DNA of 64,000 nt from Gigaspora rosea (taxonomy: Eukaryota > Glomeromycota > Glomeromycetes > Diversisporales > Gigasporaceae). The stretch spans positions 168,230-232,229 of the forward strand of contig QKWP01000030.1 of the NCBI GenBank assembly GCA_003550325.1, written 5' to 3'. The notes below the pieces were generated by a model. That model was given only the letters and a program-made list of their open reading frames with translations. It did not search any database and had not been told where the DNA came from. Shown here piece by piece: positions 22,340 through 35,168 of the stretch. The translations under genes and the position numbers were made by a program. Numbering within the stretch: position 1 is the stretch's first letter; each line of letters opens with the position of its first letter.

Positions 22340-22348
22340 CATCAATTA
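22305..22348 (+). repeat. LINE poly(A) tail and right target duplication
   Basis: 32 A's (22305-22336) followed by TCTCATCAATTA (22337-22348), matching 17005-17016. Confidence 0.9.
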
Positions 22349-23835
22349 GAACGAAAAACTTTACCTTAAACATGAAGTCAAAATTTAACTAGAACTTCGC
22401 AAAAAAACCAACACAGTTATTTTGAGATAGCTCTTGCGGAGTGTTTTCAATCAAAAGAAATTAGATAAATAAGTAAAATATTTGTGTGAAAACTTTAGAA
22501 TTTTGCGCTTTTCTTTATAATTATAAAGCTTAAGATCGATCATTTTTAATTTTACTGGGAAAATCGAATCATAGTAAAATGATCAATATAGCTGACATAG
22601 TTTTGATTACTTGGCTGATTTATTACCCTAATAATATGTGCTTCAAGCAATAGAAACGGATTACCAATTTTAATCATGTATCGCGTCCCAATTTTAGGTA
22701 CCCTGTTTATGAAAGTGTTTAATCCAACGGGTCATGAGTAGAGATTTTTAATCCTACGCAAGAAATGTTTATGGAAATAATTTTGGTTATGAAACATTCA
22801 ATGTTTGGGTAAACTTATTAGACTATTTTTTTTTGCATACATTATAGTATTAGGATTATTCAATAGCACTATGCTTTGTTTCTATTACAATAGAATAGAA
22901 TCATGAAAAAAAACAATAAATATGATATATCTTTAATTATTTAATTTTTAGCGTTAATTAAGTCCGAGCATAAAGGAAACTAATTATTTTACAACCAGAA
23001 ATACAAACTTGACTAATTTTAAAGCATAATCCTGCTAAATTCCACATATACTTTTTTAAATATTAAAATTTACACCCAAACCTTACCCTAACCCTATAAG
23101 ATAAAAACGTAAAAAACACCCAAAAAATTTTAAAATTTCATATCAAAATAGATCAAAATTTCAGCATCATTCGATTTCAGCATCATCCCCGACAAATATT
23201 ATTACTTTAAAACGTATTAACTTTTTATAAAGTAATATTTTTACAAATATTTGACAATTTTGTAGAACTTATTACCAGTCAGATTTTTAAAATTTTGATT
23301 TTATAAAAAGTTATGGAATTTTAAAGATCATTTAAAATTAAGCATATAGTAATTATATAACCTTTAAAAGCACCAGCTTTTTAAACAAAAAGTTTTTCAA
23401 AAATATTTTAGAAATAATATTGGTCTATAATATTACGGATCAGTTTTTTAAAAAGCCACTTGTATAACAAGTTACAGTGATTTAAAAATTGAAACATATC
23501 TAATATAGTCTTCTAACACTATAGAATGTTTGTTTAGCATTGCTATGCAGTAAAATTTAACCTTTTCCCACAATATAAGGGCAGAACACAGACTATAATC
23601 GATTAATGAATAATGTTGGATATGGTATTCTATCTATAACAACATATAAAATCTTAGGTAATGTTTCGAAAATACGTAGTAAGTGGGTTTAATTTATTAT
23701 ATAAAAATTTTTAATATGAAATAATAGTTCTGTTGATTTTTGAAGATCTATAAAGGGCAACATGATGTTTAATGGTTCGACTTACCTAGTTATACTACAT
23801 TTTTATTTATATAAACTATAAATAACAAATTTATT
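22349..23835. other. intergenic, AT-rich
   Basis: About 1.5 kb with no supported gene. It holds a short telomere-like ACCTTACCCTAACCCTAT at about 23079 and otherwise simple AT-rich sequence. The 3' region of the BTB-TLDc gene would lie at its right edge. Confidence 0.6.
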
Positions 23836-25358
23836 TTAGTAGAATTTATGCATTTGGTAGATTTGAAATACTTCATAATCATCTATTGAAAATGTATAAT
23901 CTGTTGCATTTCTGATTGGCGGTTGATAAGTATTGCCATTACTTTTATAATACCATTTTTTAGGGCCATAGAAATCATGATGACCAAAATAATAAAACCA
24001 TGGACCATAATATTGATTATGATAAATTGCATCTGATTGATCATTTACACGACTAAGAATAGATTCTTTCATATTCTCATTTTTTAAAGAAAAAATAAAG
24101 CTACCAGGCGCCTTTGTATATTCATTATTTGTAGATTTCCAGTCAAGAGGATTATATCCACCAAGAATTTCATTTGAATTTTCAACTTTTATAACAACTA
24201 TTAAGCCAGGTATATTATCACATAATTTATGAAAAGTTTTGTCATCGAACCCATCTCTACTACCTCTAAGTAACAGTTTGAACTCATATGGAATTTCTGT
24301 TATGTTATATGAATGTCGATCAATCCAGGAAGAAATTTCGGCTGCATGTTCTAAATTAATTATAGAAGAAGGTATAAATATTAATTTTCTAGGAGGAAGT
24401 TGTGGTGTCAATTTTTTACGAGGGTGCAAAATTGTAGATGTAACAGGCTTATTTGGAGATGCAAATTTTGCCATAATATCATCCCACAGATTTTCTTCAA
24501 GAATCTTCTTATAAGGTCGTATTTTATCATAGACTTCATCAGCAGGAATTTGAAAATACCTAATATGAGGTAAACAGTTTTTAAGAGTAATTTTTAAAGA
24601 TTTGAAGTTTTCCTTATTCCATTGCTCATAATCAGAAGGTAAATCTGGAATTTGTGCTTTTCCCCACAAAATAACTTTATCCCAAATTACAGATTCATCC
24701 AATTGTAATTCGTCATGTTTTAAGAGAGAAATCAATTCATTTTCTCGAAGAGTGATAAAATCATCAGAATCAAAAACTAAATTTGGGTGTTTTATAATAA
24801 TTTCATTACAAAATTGTTGCAAAGCTTTGAAATTTTCATTTTGAAAACTGATCTTATAAATGTGAGAGAAATTCAAACGAAGCCAGGATGCGCTATCTTT
24901 AATAAGGTAAGTTTGAAGACAATAAACAAGTTCTGAAAAGTTAAATTCATTGAAAGCGATCAAAAGATCAAGTATGTCAGAAGTTTCAAGGTTCTTTAAA
25001 GAGACTACACCGCCATAAATATATCTACAGAATATAAGAAATTAATTAAAATACAAAACGTTACTTCTTTTACTTATAGTAAATTTTATAATATTATAAA
25101 ATAAAGAACTTACTTAATAATTATATTAAATGCTTTAACAGAAATATTGGACAATTTAATATTAAAGATATTATTTCCTTTAACTGTATTTGCTAATTGC
25201 TGTTGAAAGTAAGAAGAGCGTTGATATAAGATTGCGGAATGTACTTTGAAAAGTTGAGTAAATGGCTGTTCACCAACTTCGATCATTGTATCATAGTTAT
25301 ATTCACTTTCAAGGAGTTCTGTAAAATCTTGCGAAAGTTTGTCATAAAATTTCAACAT
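23836..25358 (-). CDS. BTB-BACK-TLDc domain protein (477 aa, two exons)
   Basis: Model: complement(join(23836..25024, 25114..25358)), with an 89-bp intron (donor GTAAGT, acceptor CTGTAG) splitting a Lys codon, so that NIIIK continues as YIYGG, a classic BTB end. Domains: BTB residues about 10-100 (YDTMIEVGEQPFTQLFKVHS, AILYQRSSYF); BACK-like helical region about 110-255; TLDc about 301-475 (SSIINLEHAAEISSWIDRHS, KLLLRGSRDGF, EILGGYNPLDW, SFIFSL). Length is usual for this family. BTB domains dimerise and often recruit Cullin-3 ubiquitin ligase; TLDc domains occur in oxidative-stress and V-ATPase-interacting proteins. The substrate cannot be read from sequence. Such genes form very large families in Rhizophagus (known); this copy looks intact. 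No operon-like neighbour; a LINE lies 1.5 kb downstream. Confidence 0.93.
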
Positions 25359-26057
25359 CCTGGTTAGAAATACGAAAAGTAACGCCTGATCGACAGGCGT
25401 GCATTTGTATGCTGTTTAAACTCCAATTTTCAGCCAATCAGCGTCAGTTATTCACGAATCAGTGTAAGTAAAAGATTTTAAAGTCAATACAATAGATTCA
25501 TGTCAAAGAAATAATTGGTTTTAACGTTGGAAATTTCGTAACATGAGTTTTTATTTTCATATCTATATGCACACTTTTCTATAGATCTAAACGGTATAAA
25601 TCGTGTGATTTATATACTATCTTTTGCTCCAGATAGCCAAAAGATACAAGTCGTTCTCGTAATAGTGAAGTTGTCAGGCTGTAAGATTTCCTTCACTATT
25701 AGAGTCTATAAGTAAATTTTTAGCAAATTACTATATTGAGAAGGTTTTATATAAATCATAACGTGAGTTACTCATATCTAGAATTTTGTTAATTGTCCCC
25801 GGAAACAAGATTGTTAAAAACAAGTTCGTTATTATGAAGTAGCTGATCATATTCATTATGTTATTCATTACTATGATATGTTCTTGGTACTTTTTGATAG
25901 CATTTTATCGATTTTAAAATCACGTGTATAAAATATAAATAATTAAAGAAGTAAATCAACAGAGCATATAATGTATAATATTAAATTTATAAATCATATA
26001 TGATATCAAATAAAAAAGTTATATATTTGATATTATATAATAGAAAATAACTAATTG
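25359..26057. other. upstream region of the BTB-TLDc gene; MITE remnant at about 25644-25707
   Basis: ATACAAGTCGTTCTCGTAAT followed by AGTGAAGTTGTCAGGCTGTA matches the left half of the TA-type MITE at 58832-59008. Otherwise AT-rich, with no gene. Confidence 0.6.
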
Positions 26058-26353
26058 TACATGGGGTGTTTGAACATAGGTATAATAATTTTTATAAATT
26101 AAAAGATTTTTTATTAAAATAAAAAATAATTTAATTAATATTAGGGTTAGGGTAAGAACTGGGATGGAGCGGGGCATAGTTTATACCAAAATTTTACAAG
26201 GAATTTTTTTTCTTAGAGCCCATAGATTGTTTCTTAAGCAAATTTTAAGATACAATTAATTTTTTTTTTCTTTATGTTTGTTGTACAAAAAATGATTTGC
26301 TACTGCATTTTTCTATATGATTTGTGTAGTACAGTGTTCAAACACCCCGTGTA
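26058..26353. mobile_element. MITE with a telomere-like core
   Basis: ACATGGGGTGTTTGAACA at the left and inverted TGTTCAAACACCCCGTGT at the right, flanked by TA. It contains TTAGGGTTAGGGTA (about 26142) and then ACAAGGAATTTTTTTTCTTA. The inner block recurs inverted at about 37190-37290. Confidence 0.8.
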
Positions 26354-26439
26354 CAAATGGAGATGCTCTATATAATATTAATTTTATATAATGCATAATA
26401 AGAATTTAGTTTTATTAATCAATTGATCTTTAGGTGCTC

Positions 26440-27100
26440 TAACAAAAACTTTTTCTTGAACGATACCTAACCTCTAGCTTTATTCTAATCACTATCAAAC
26501 ATTAATGAACTTTAAAAAATTTTGCCTGCGTCACAAACCCAGCACGTACGTGTTTATAATAACTTTCTTAAATCATTTGTAAATGAAAATTTCTCATAGC
26601 AATTAAAATTGTGCTCTAAACAAATATTCCTGGATATTTCTTGTGAATTTTTGATCCTCCCACTATTTCAAACCCCTTGCTTTCTTAAATATGGAGTTGT
26701 AATACGTAAAAATTTATATTATTATTCTTTTTTCTTATTTAATATCTTTATACAATTTAGTTTTATTGTTTAAACATGAACGTTAATCTGATATGAAATA
26801 GAATTATATCTTCAATATAAAGTTCAACCATCGTTTACATATAGACAGTAAGTATTCAGCTAATAGTTTATTTTTCAAACATCGTTGTTTTGTGTATTGG
26901 AATTAGTTATTGTACAATCTTCTCACCTGAAAACATAATTTTATCTTATAAATATTTACTCTCTTCTCACTACTTACTTGAAGTTGACAGTTATCATTTC
27001 TTTTATATCTATTTGATTGCACAAATTTTAATGGTATATTCGTAATATAGTATTGTCGCGAAATGATGCTTACCTGCGCGTTATTTGTATATATGCGCTC
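26440..27100. repeat. dispersed repeat, copy 2
   Basis: Shares order and orientation of landmarks with 9660-10600, without the 9709-9990 insertion. It ends with the block CGTAATATAGTATTGTCGCG (27048), which in copy 1 is about 490 bp further away. Confidence 0.8.
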
Positions 27101-28035
27101 TATTTCAGTTATGTGCGCGTATGCTGTTTGAGATAAAGGTCAATTTTAATTTTTTAATTGATCCTGATTAGGGATATTACGGTCCGGCAAGGACCGCGAT
27201 CTGAACCAGTCTTTTGAACCGGTCTAAGCGGTCCACGGTCCACCAGTCCAGATCAGTCCGTCCATAATAAATTCTGCGATTACATAATTTAATATATATT
27301 TTACGCATTACTTTAAATACATAACTATGCGATTGAGGCTAAATCAAACTTGTTCTAATATTGCAAGCACATTCTTTAGTCGAAATCGATTTACTGGAAT
27401 TGGTTTCGTGTATAACCTTTAAATGCTAAAAACTGAATTAAGGTTAAAAAATTTAATGGTTCCAGACAACCCAAACAGGATAATTTCTATATCCGTTTCT
27501 GCTTTATGATTATCTTTTTATTACAAGTAATCATTTTTATTTATATAAAAAATCATATTATCGTTAGAATACAGTTCATTCGAAATCTCAATACAAAATT
27601 TGATCAAAATTTGATTTTTTGGGTAAATCGAATTACAATATACAGTCTTCCTCCTCTAGTGTTTCGATCCTATTCTTTAAGGGCCATCCGGATTAAATTC
27701 GGATCCTACTTTGTGTATCCGGATGATAATCCGAATCTGGATAAATCCAAATTCAATTATTGAATCCGGATTCTATATGAGCACAAAGTGCTATCACTTT
27801 ACTCATTACATTTACGAATTTGGCTACAAATGCTATGAAACCAAATTTGAATAGTTTATTTCAAATACTGTATCTAACAAAATGAAATGTCAATTTCGAA
27901 TTTAATAAATTAACAAAAAACGTGTCAGACAAATGCAGTTAGCTATGCGAAATATAATTAATTTTTGTGTATCAAAAGATTAAGATCGAATTTTAGTGTA
28001 GGAAGTTCTATAACAAATTAATGTAAGTTTTTTTT
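27101..28035. other. intergenic with GGTCC- and ATCCGGAT-rich patches
   Basis: 27180-27265 has repeated GGTCCG/CCGGTC words. 27665-27770 has ATCCGGAT/ATCCGAAT words like those at 28980-29090 and 59930-60010. No gene is supported. Confidence 0.55.
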
Positions 28036-28045
28036 AGTTATTACT

Positions 28046-28962
28046 CGAGGTAGGAACGTCCCGAGTGCCCCGAGTTTGTAGATCGTTACACAATTTATTA
28101 ATGATTTTTTTTTATATACTTTTTTCGGAAGATTATCTCTTCTATGAACCCAGTCAAGTATACTAAGAAACTTGAATTTTTCATGCCGTACTATAATACT
28201 TTCAGTTGAATCATTTTGAATCATTCGACCTTCATATTACAATTTACCTACCGAAGTTATAAGTAAATTGCAATCACTACGTTGACGAAATCTTTTGTGT
28301 TGAACAAAAAAAAAAGGTAAAAAAAAGTTTAAAATGATTAATAGCGTTAGTGTAGGAGGAAGTAATTAGTTCGTATATTTTTTTTATTATACGTGTTGCA
28401 TAGAAATCCTTTAGGAAATTAAAAGTATACGAATAATATTAATTAACTATGCACTTTATTATCATTATAGGTGTTAAAATACGATAAGAAGTTTATATAT
28501 GATGTGTGTTAAAATTGCAAAGAATTTATTAGTGCAATAGTTGTATAAAGATAGTAAGTGTAATATATTAGAAGTTTGAATAGACGTAGAATTAGACATA
28601 GAATTAGATGTCGAATTAAATATAGAATTAGACATAGAATTAAATATATATAGATTATTATTATTATTATTATTATTATTAAGGTTTTGTAAATAAATAC
28701 TATAGAAAAATTTAATAATCTCAATTTAAGTTATTAAATACATGCTTGCTTATCTAACAGTAACATTTAACGGCATTTATTTTGAACTTTAACCATAAAT
28801 TTTAATTAAAATTCGTTTCTTTCGTTTTATAAAGATTTACGATTTAATTGGTTAATCTGCATGTGATGTTCTTTACATGATAAAAATTTTTGATTTTAAT
28901 TGGCTGAACAAATATGCATGATCGGGATCATCATTTTCTTATTCGGGACGTTCCTACCTGTA
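28046..28962. mobile_element. 917-bp non-autonomous TIR element with 10-bp target duplication
   Basis: GAGGTAGGAACGTCCCGAG at the left and inverted TTCGGGACGTTCCTACCT at the right. AGTTATTACT flanks both sides exactly (28036-28045, 28963-28972). A 9-11-bp duplication fits a Mutator-like element. The interior has an (ATT)n tract and no transposase. Confidence 0.8.
28653..28681. repeat. (ATT)n microsatellite
   Basis: About nine ATT triplets inside the 28046-28962 element. An adjacent minisatellite of AGAATTAGACAT-like units runs from about 28580 to 28645. Confidence 0.85.
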
Positions 28963-28972
28963 AGTTATTACT

Positions 28973-29090
28973 AGTGATTTGGCGGATCCATCCTATTTAA
29001 AAACGGATGAATCCTATTTAAAATACTAAATCCAGATATATATATCAAATATAAATAATAGGATTAATCCGGATTAATAGGATTACGGAT
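28973..29090. repeat. ATCCGGAT/ATCC-rich patch
   Basis: TGGCGGATCCATCC, AAACGGATGAATCC and GGATTAATCCGGATTAATAG form a short inverted-repeat-rich patch. It shares words with 27665-27770 and 59930-60010. Confidence 0.55.
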
Positions 29091-29094
29091 TGGA

Positions 29095-29268
29095 TCTCTA
29101 TCCTCCTCTATAATCACCTCCTATATAATCACAACACCTGTACAATCATATTAAATTTTGAGACAATTTATTAATAAACTTATAAAAAAGACTTTATATA
29201 ATTACACTCTTTTATAATCACTAATTTTCTTGATACAAACTATGTGATTATAGAGGAGAAAGACTGTA
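29095..29268. mobile_element. TA-type MITE (degenerate TIRs)
   Basis: CCTCCTCTATAATCACC at the left and GTGATTATAGAGGAGAAAGA followed by CTGTA at the right. It resembles mariner-type MITEs whose ends read TACAGTC. Confidence 0.6.
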
Positions 29269-30755
29269 CTGTATATTTTTATTTTACTCTTTTAAAAAAA
29301 CCTCTTATAATGTATACAAAAAAGATTTATCTAAATTTTATATTTATATTATTTCTCTATTATTGGCTATTTTACTATATATATATAGAACATGTTAAAG
29401 TAGAGACCCTTCTTCCCTCTAAAAAATTATGTAATTTACTGTACTTCTCTAACTAAAAAAATTATTTACTTATTCTTAGGAAACTCTATAAATATTAGCA
29501 ATACAATATTGTAGTTTATAAAAAGAATTACAACTTTTATTATTGCAACTTTTGTGATTTACTTGTAAAAATTAGGACTTGTATTAGAAGTAAAAATATT
29601 TTTTATAAATAGAAACATACAAAATTTAGAAAAATCTAAAGAAAAATTTTTAAAATAAAAACTTTAAACTTTTTTTCCTCTTAGGCAAGACTCACCAATT
29701 ACAATCACTTTTTGATTTTATTATACTAAAAAAAAGTATAAATTCTCTGTATAATAAAGTACAGTAGCCTACCATATTATTATAGACACTTTTTAGGTGG
29801 CCATTATCAAAATTGGGTAAGTAACATAGCACAAAATTAGGGTTACATGTTCGTTAAATCTCAAATTACAACATATAAAATTTTGTACAATTTCGATAGG
29901 TTATAAAGAAATTATACCAAAAAATACAAAAACTTGGTTTTATTATTTGTATGAAAAGCTAATTTTAGACTTGTTAAGATTTTTTTTTATAAAATAAAGA
30001 AACTAATTATATATTATATATTCATATTATATAGGTTTGCCTTTAACTTTAATGCAAGCGGTAATACGATTAGATATCAAGACTAAGAGAAACATACCAA
30101 TTAGTAAATCTATTATTATACTTAACAATGCGACTTAAGATTCAATTCCATATCTCAACCCTTATACAGCCCATACTAAATTTAATAGAAGAACTCTAGA
30201 AGATAAATTGTGAATTTATCAGACTACAAAACATGTCTATAGTTTTGAAAAGGCCAGTTTTTATGGGAGCAGAGAGACAAATAGCTCTAGAAAGCAATAC
30301 AAGATCCTAAGACTTCTTTATACAAATGGTTGAGATTTTTTTATTTTCATTTTTTTTTAATGGATAGGATTTAGGCATACTACCAGTAGTATTGTACTAT
30401 ATGGTGTCAACCTGGAAATTCACCTCTTCCAGAACTTCAGGAGACTGCTAATTATAGTATGACGACTATAACTTGACAGCTTTAGGGTTTATGGCGTCCA
30501 AATGGGACTTAACAAAGAGGTTTTTGAGTGATTTATGTATTAAGGCAAAGAGGCAAACAATTAATAGTATATGAGGATACTAAGAATTGTATCTTTATTA
30601 TATTCCAGTGTATGAAAACACTGCACTTCCCAGAGGGCAGAAAGCAGTGTATTTATAGAGAAATTACATGTATAAATTATTACAATAAAGATATACAAAT
30701 TCAATTTAAAAACTATTTATAGTACTAAAGGTAATGCGAAACTAATAGATATGTT

Positions 30756-30895
30756 ATATATAAAAGATATAAAAGATATAAAAGATAAAATATATATAAA
30801 AGATATGAAAGATATGAAAGATATGTTAGATATGTTAGATATGTAAGATCCTTAAGATCATTTAGATCCTTTAGATCCTTTAGATTCGTAAGATT
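30756..30895 (+). repeat. minisatellite (AAGATATRA / TTTAGATCC units)
   Basis: Repeated ATAAAAGAT, ATGAAAGAT and ATGTTAGAT units are followed by TTTAGATCC repeats, 9-10-bp period with drift. Confidence 0.85.
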
Positions 30896-31195
30896 TTGAA
30901 CGCAGTATTATTGCCTAATAAGGTTAAGATATTTGTCTATCTTGTTCTATTAATAGTTCAACACAAATGTCTTCCGATCTTGTGATCCCGTGATCAGAAT
31001 CACATGATCTATAGCTCATTAGAAGCGTCTCGATAAGCTAAATCCAATGGTAGTTGTTTCATCTTCCTAACTTCTATGGGTCGAAAGTTATAGGCAAAAA
31101 GGTGAAAACTCTTAAGGTTAACAATGGTGCCACTATTTAAGGCCAATTATTGACTAATTTTAATAATAAAAAATCTATTAAATATTTTTGCAAAA

Positions 31196-31393
31196 TACAG
31201 TCGCACCCCCTAAGTGCATGCCCTCTAAGTGCATGGTATATGAAAAACCTCTTTAAGTGCACGCTCCTCTTGGTCCCAAACAATATAACAATTATAAATT
31301 TTAACCCCTCTAAATGCAAACCCCCTCTAAGTGCACATTTTGCCTTTTTTCACTATGGTCCCAAGGGCATGCACTTAGAGGGGTGCGATTGTA
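31196..31393. mobile_element. 198-bp TA-type MITE
   Basis: TACAGTCGCACCCCCTAAGT at the left; inverted ACTTAGAGGGGTGCGATTGTA at the right. It contains several internal CTCTAAGTGCA words in both orientations. TA at each end fits Tc1/mariner. Confidence 0.85.
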
Positions 31394-33369
31394 CTTTGGG
31401 TAAATTGCATTATATAAAAAAATATCATAACTTTAAATAGTCTTTTAAATTTTTTAAAGACCTTTGAAACTTGGCTATTTTTAGCCATTTTATTAGTAAA
31501 TTTTATTTATAAATTTTATATTAAAAACTACATTTAATTTTTTAAATTTTTAAACTTATATTACACTTAATATATTAGCATAAGGGTAGAGTTAACGTAA
31601 TAGGGCAAATTAATGTAGATCATTGCTAAAATTTTTTTATATAAGATAAAATATAATAAGACGTCATTTTGCTTATAATGTTTATATATATATTAAAAAA
31701 ATAAGCTACAATATATAAATATTGGATAACATGATTATAAAAATTATATAAAAAGTTATAAATAGCTAGTAAGAAAACCATTAAAAGTTGATTACAAATT
31801 TTCGGGTACCACACAAAATTTCAGGTGAAACATTATGCAGTATGCTGATCATTTTATGATCTTATTCGTATTCTAGAACATATTTGATATACGTATTTCT
31901 ACAGTTCGTTCTAGATAAAAATATTTTTTGTAAAATTGTTATAATTTATATGTATCGTCATAAAAAATATATATGTGTGTGTTTAACAAAAATACTTGCA
32001 TGTACAGGTGTACTACTGGTGTAACCTCACATAATACTGTAATATATATTATCAAAAATTTTATGCAGTAATGTTCTAGAATATTCCAAGAACACAACAA
32101 TGATGATCATGTGGTACCAAAAATTTAGCCACATTTTGCATATGATCAATGATACAATTTAACTCTACCCTTAAATATTAATAAATTTCATAAATTAGAA
32201 TTAAAAGTTAGTTTTTAACAACTTCTGATAAATTTAAAGAAAATTTATTTAATAAAATTTTTTTTAAATTATAGTTAAAAAAATAATGAACCTATATGAA
32301 ATACTAAAATAGTAATGATTTTCAACTAACAGCTTACAAACCTTTATAGTAGAAATAATATTTTTTATAATATAACTAATAATAAAACTTTCAATATAGT
32401 GAGCTATATACATTTTTTATATAATTTAAATTTAAATTTACTAATTCTATTAAAAAAAAATTTATAAAAAATTTAGTATTTATAGTGTACTATACATATT
32501 ACATTTGAAGCAACAAAAATAGCAGTTACAAAGGAATTTTTGTTTAAACAAGTTTATTATTAATATTAAAAAAAATTTTGTCTAACTAAACTATAGTATT
32601 AATCAGATTTTTGTATACAAAAATTATTTATTTATATTTTTTTCTAGATTTTTAATCTATTCTTCTAACTGTACTACTGGTAGCCTTTAGGCCTAAATCC
32701 TATCCATTAATATTTAATAAGTGGTAATAATTTAAAATAAATTTAGGCTGTGGTTTTCACTAGTTATTAGGTTTTTGAGACTAGTATACTCGGAAGAGTA
32801 ATGCAATCTTGGGTGTCTAGTTCTTTTTTTTACTCTTTTTTCTGCCTTCAAGGTACTTCCTTATGGAACTCCTTTGTTATTTTTGATGCTACGAATTTTT
32901 CACAGTCAACTTTAGTTAAACAAAATCATTAAGATAATAAAGTTTTTCATTCATTGTCAAGTTTTCTGGCTGCTGATCGTTGTTGTAGAAAAAAAGATAA
33001 ACTTAACTTTTCTTGTCCAATTGTGCCCAATTCATCATATCAATATGCTTTTTTTATATTGTATAATGCTGCCTTGGTTTCACGCAACATATAGTAAAAT
33101 TTGAAGTGATTTGAGACAAAATTCGATTTTTGGTGAATTTTTTTAAAAAAAAAAAATTGAAAAATCAATTTTTGTACTAATCTAAAAACAATAATTTGTC
33201 TTACTTTATACATAACTCTAGTATAACCTAAAAAAATTGAACCAAATTTTAGTATGTTGTACTGTGAGAACTACCAATACATGACATAAATTTCGTACTA
33301 TGGTTACTTATCCAATTTTGAGCAATGGCTGCCCAAAAAGAGTCTATAATAATATAGTAGACCACTGTA

Positions 33370-34892
33370 TATATAGTATTGACATTATCTGATTTAGATG
33401 ACTAAACCAAATACAAATTGCTGCGCAGAATCCCTGGGGACTTCAACTAGTCTATTAGTCTCATTTACTATACAAGAACATTCTTTGAAGAAAATATTCT
33501 TGAAAGTAAAAGAAAAAACTAAACTAAAAAAGAGCAAAAAGTATAAAAAGAAAACTAGAACAAACAAAAAAAAATAAAAAAACAAATAATGTGAAAAAAA
33601 AGCAAGGCCTCTGATTATTAAGATCTGGTACTCAAATGATCTATTGTAAAAATTATATGATACTAAGAAAAGTAGTTTCTACTCTAACTAAACTCAAATT
33701 ATCATATTTAGATAAAAAACTATTACTAGAAAAATGGTCTCTAATTTAAATGAACTATAGAGATAGGTGTATATAAAAAAAAAAAGAGAGAACTACAGCT
33801 AAAAAATATTTTACTACTCATGATTTAGTTCCAATATAGTAACTGCATTTTCAGATTTGAAAAAGTAAATATTGCTAATCTTTTAGAAAAATAAACCAAA
33901 ATGCCCACTTTGTCAAAATTTTGAAAAAGCCAAGGAACAAGAGAAGCACCAAATAGGCAAACTTGTTTTGGTAAATTTGAAACTATATAAGTTTGTAGCT
34001 AGTAGAAAAATATAAAGCTTTTATTAAGCCCAAAATATTGTTTGAGCTTAATGACAAAGACTTTCAGTTACTCAATAACCAACTACTATTCAATAGTTTT
34101 TGTGTATTACTTCAGGAAGACCTAATTCAAGACTTCTTTTTTAGCACTTTTTTAGTTGCCCTAAGGAGAATATTATTCCTAAATACTCCAAAAGAAGTTT
34201 GTAATAATAGGTTGTATATTATCTAAAGGTTTTCTATAGTTTGGTCATCTTGGAAAAGTTGGTCGAGATGATCATTAGAAAGAGCTAAGTATTATTTAAT
34301 AAAACTTTAACAACTTTTATTGCTTTAAAGTTTATTAATAATTTTAAAAATTTTTATAATAAAGTTTATAAAAATATATTTTAAAGAAAATATTCTATAA
34401 TAAAATATATTCTATATTCTTAATAAATTTCTATTTTATTTAAAAAATTGTAAATATTTCTAAATAATTCAGGCAAATTTGCCTGGATTACAGTTTAAGG
34501 GATAATATTTAGCTATAAAGTAATATTTAAATTACTCAATATAAATTATTTACAATTGTATAACAAGCAATTTGATTTGAATAAAATAACCTATTCTAGA
34601 CTATTAACTATAGCCAGATTTAAATAAACTATATATGAGTTAAATAAACTACAACTGGGTTCAAATAGCTAAGTTCAAATGAACTATTGAAAGTTCAAAA
34701 AATATATATTAATTTAATTATACCTATGTATAACATGGTTAATATTATAAAAAATTCAAATATAATATTTAACTATAAGGTAATATTAGGGTGTAAAGTG
34801 TTATATAATCTACAAACATAGTAAAAATTATATAATTAATTTTAATACAGTAATACAGATTTTTGTTAATTATTCTATTTTATAACAAAAAC
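33370..34892. other. intergenic; degenerate Helitron-like tail at about 34560-34740
   Basis: No gene. 34600-34700 has GGTTCAAATAGC/AGTTCAAATGAAC repeats followed by ACCTATGTATAACATGGTT, a decayed form of the tail at 44690-44940. GTTTGTAGCTAGT also occurs at about 33992. Confidence 0.5.
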
Positions 34893-35168
34893 ATAAAAAT
34901 TTCAAACTAAAATAACTTCTGAACTATTTATAAGATGCATTCAAAATTATATTTATTGGATTCTTTTAACATTCTCTTTAAAGTAATAGAGCTCTTTTAT
35001 TATTTTTTATACAATTTAAAGTGAAAACTGATTACTAAAACATAATTAATTTATGACAATAAAAAAAAAGAGCTCTATTACTTTAAAAAGAGCATTAAAT
35101 GAATATAATAAAAGTATTTTTACTCTTATATCTTTAATAGTTCAAAAGTTATTTTGGTTTAAATTTTA
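34893..35168. mobile_element. palindromic MITE (~276 bp)
   Basis: Arms of about 100 bp. AAAATAACTTCTGAACTATT at the left is matched by AATAGTTCAAAAGTTATTTT at the right. Inner arms AAAGTAATAGAGCTCTTTT and AAGAGCTCTATTACTTT. Confidence 0.8.

Larger units (their letters stand above)
30361..32706. mobile_element. nested 2.35-kb element (E1b) with TTAA at both sides
   Basis: TGGATAGGATTTAGGCATAC plus CAGTAGTATTGTAC at the left is mirrored at the right by GTACTACTGGTAGCC and CCTAAATCCTATCCA. TTAA flanks both ends (30357-30360, 32707-32710). It holds no recognised gene. Confidence 0.55.
29762..33367. mobile_element. 3.6-kb mariner-like TIR element (E1), decayed, with nested insertions
   Basis: Left TIR from CAGTAGCCTACCATATTATT and right TIR inverted to CAGTGGTCTACTATATTATT, similar for about 75-130 bp and flanked by TA. 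The interior shows no intact transposase; it is filled by a nested element (30361-32706), a MITE and a minisatellite. A second element with the same TIRs is at 35286-38765. Confidence 0.65.

Noticed and set aside
21357-22373. Long open frames on the minus strand across the N run
   Set aside because: They are made of undefined bases plus poly(A) read as Phe; no coding content.
23075-23100. Telomere or chromosome end
   Set aside because: Only two or three CCCTAA-like words in the middle of ordinary sequence.
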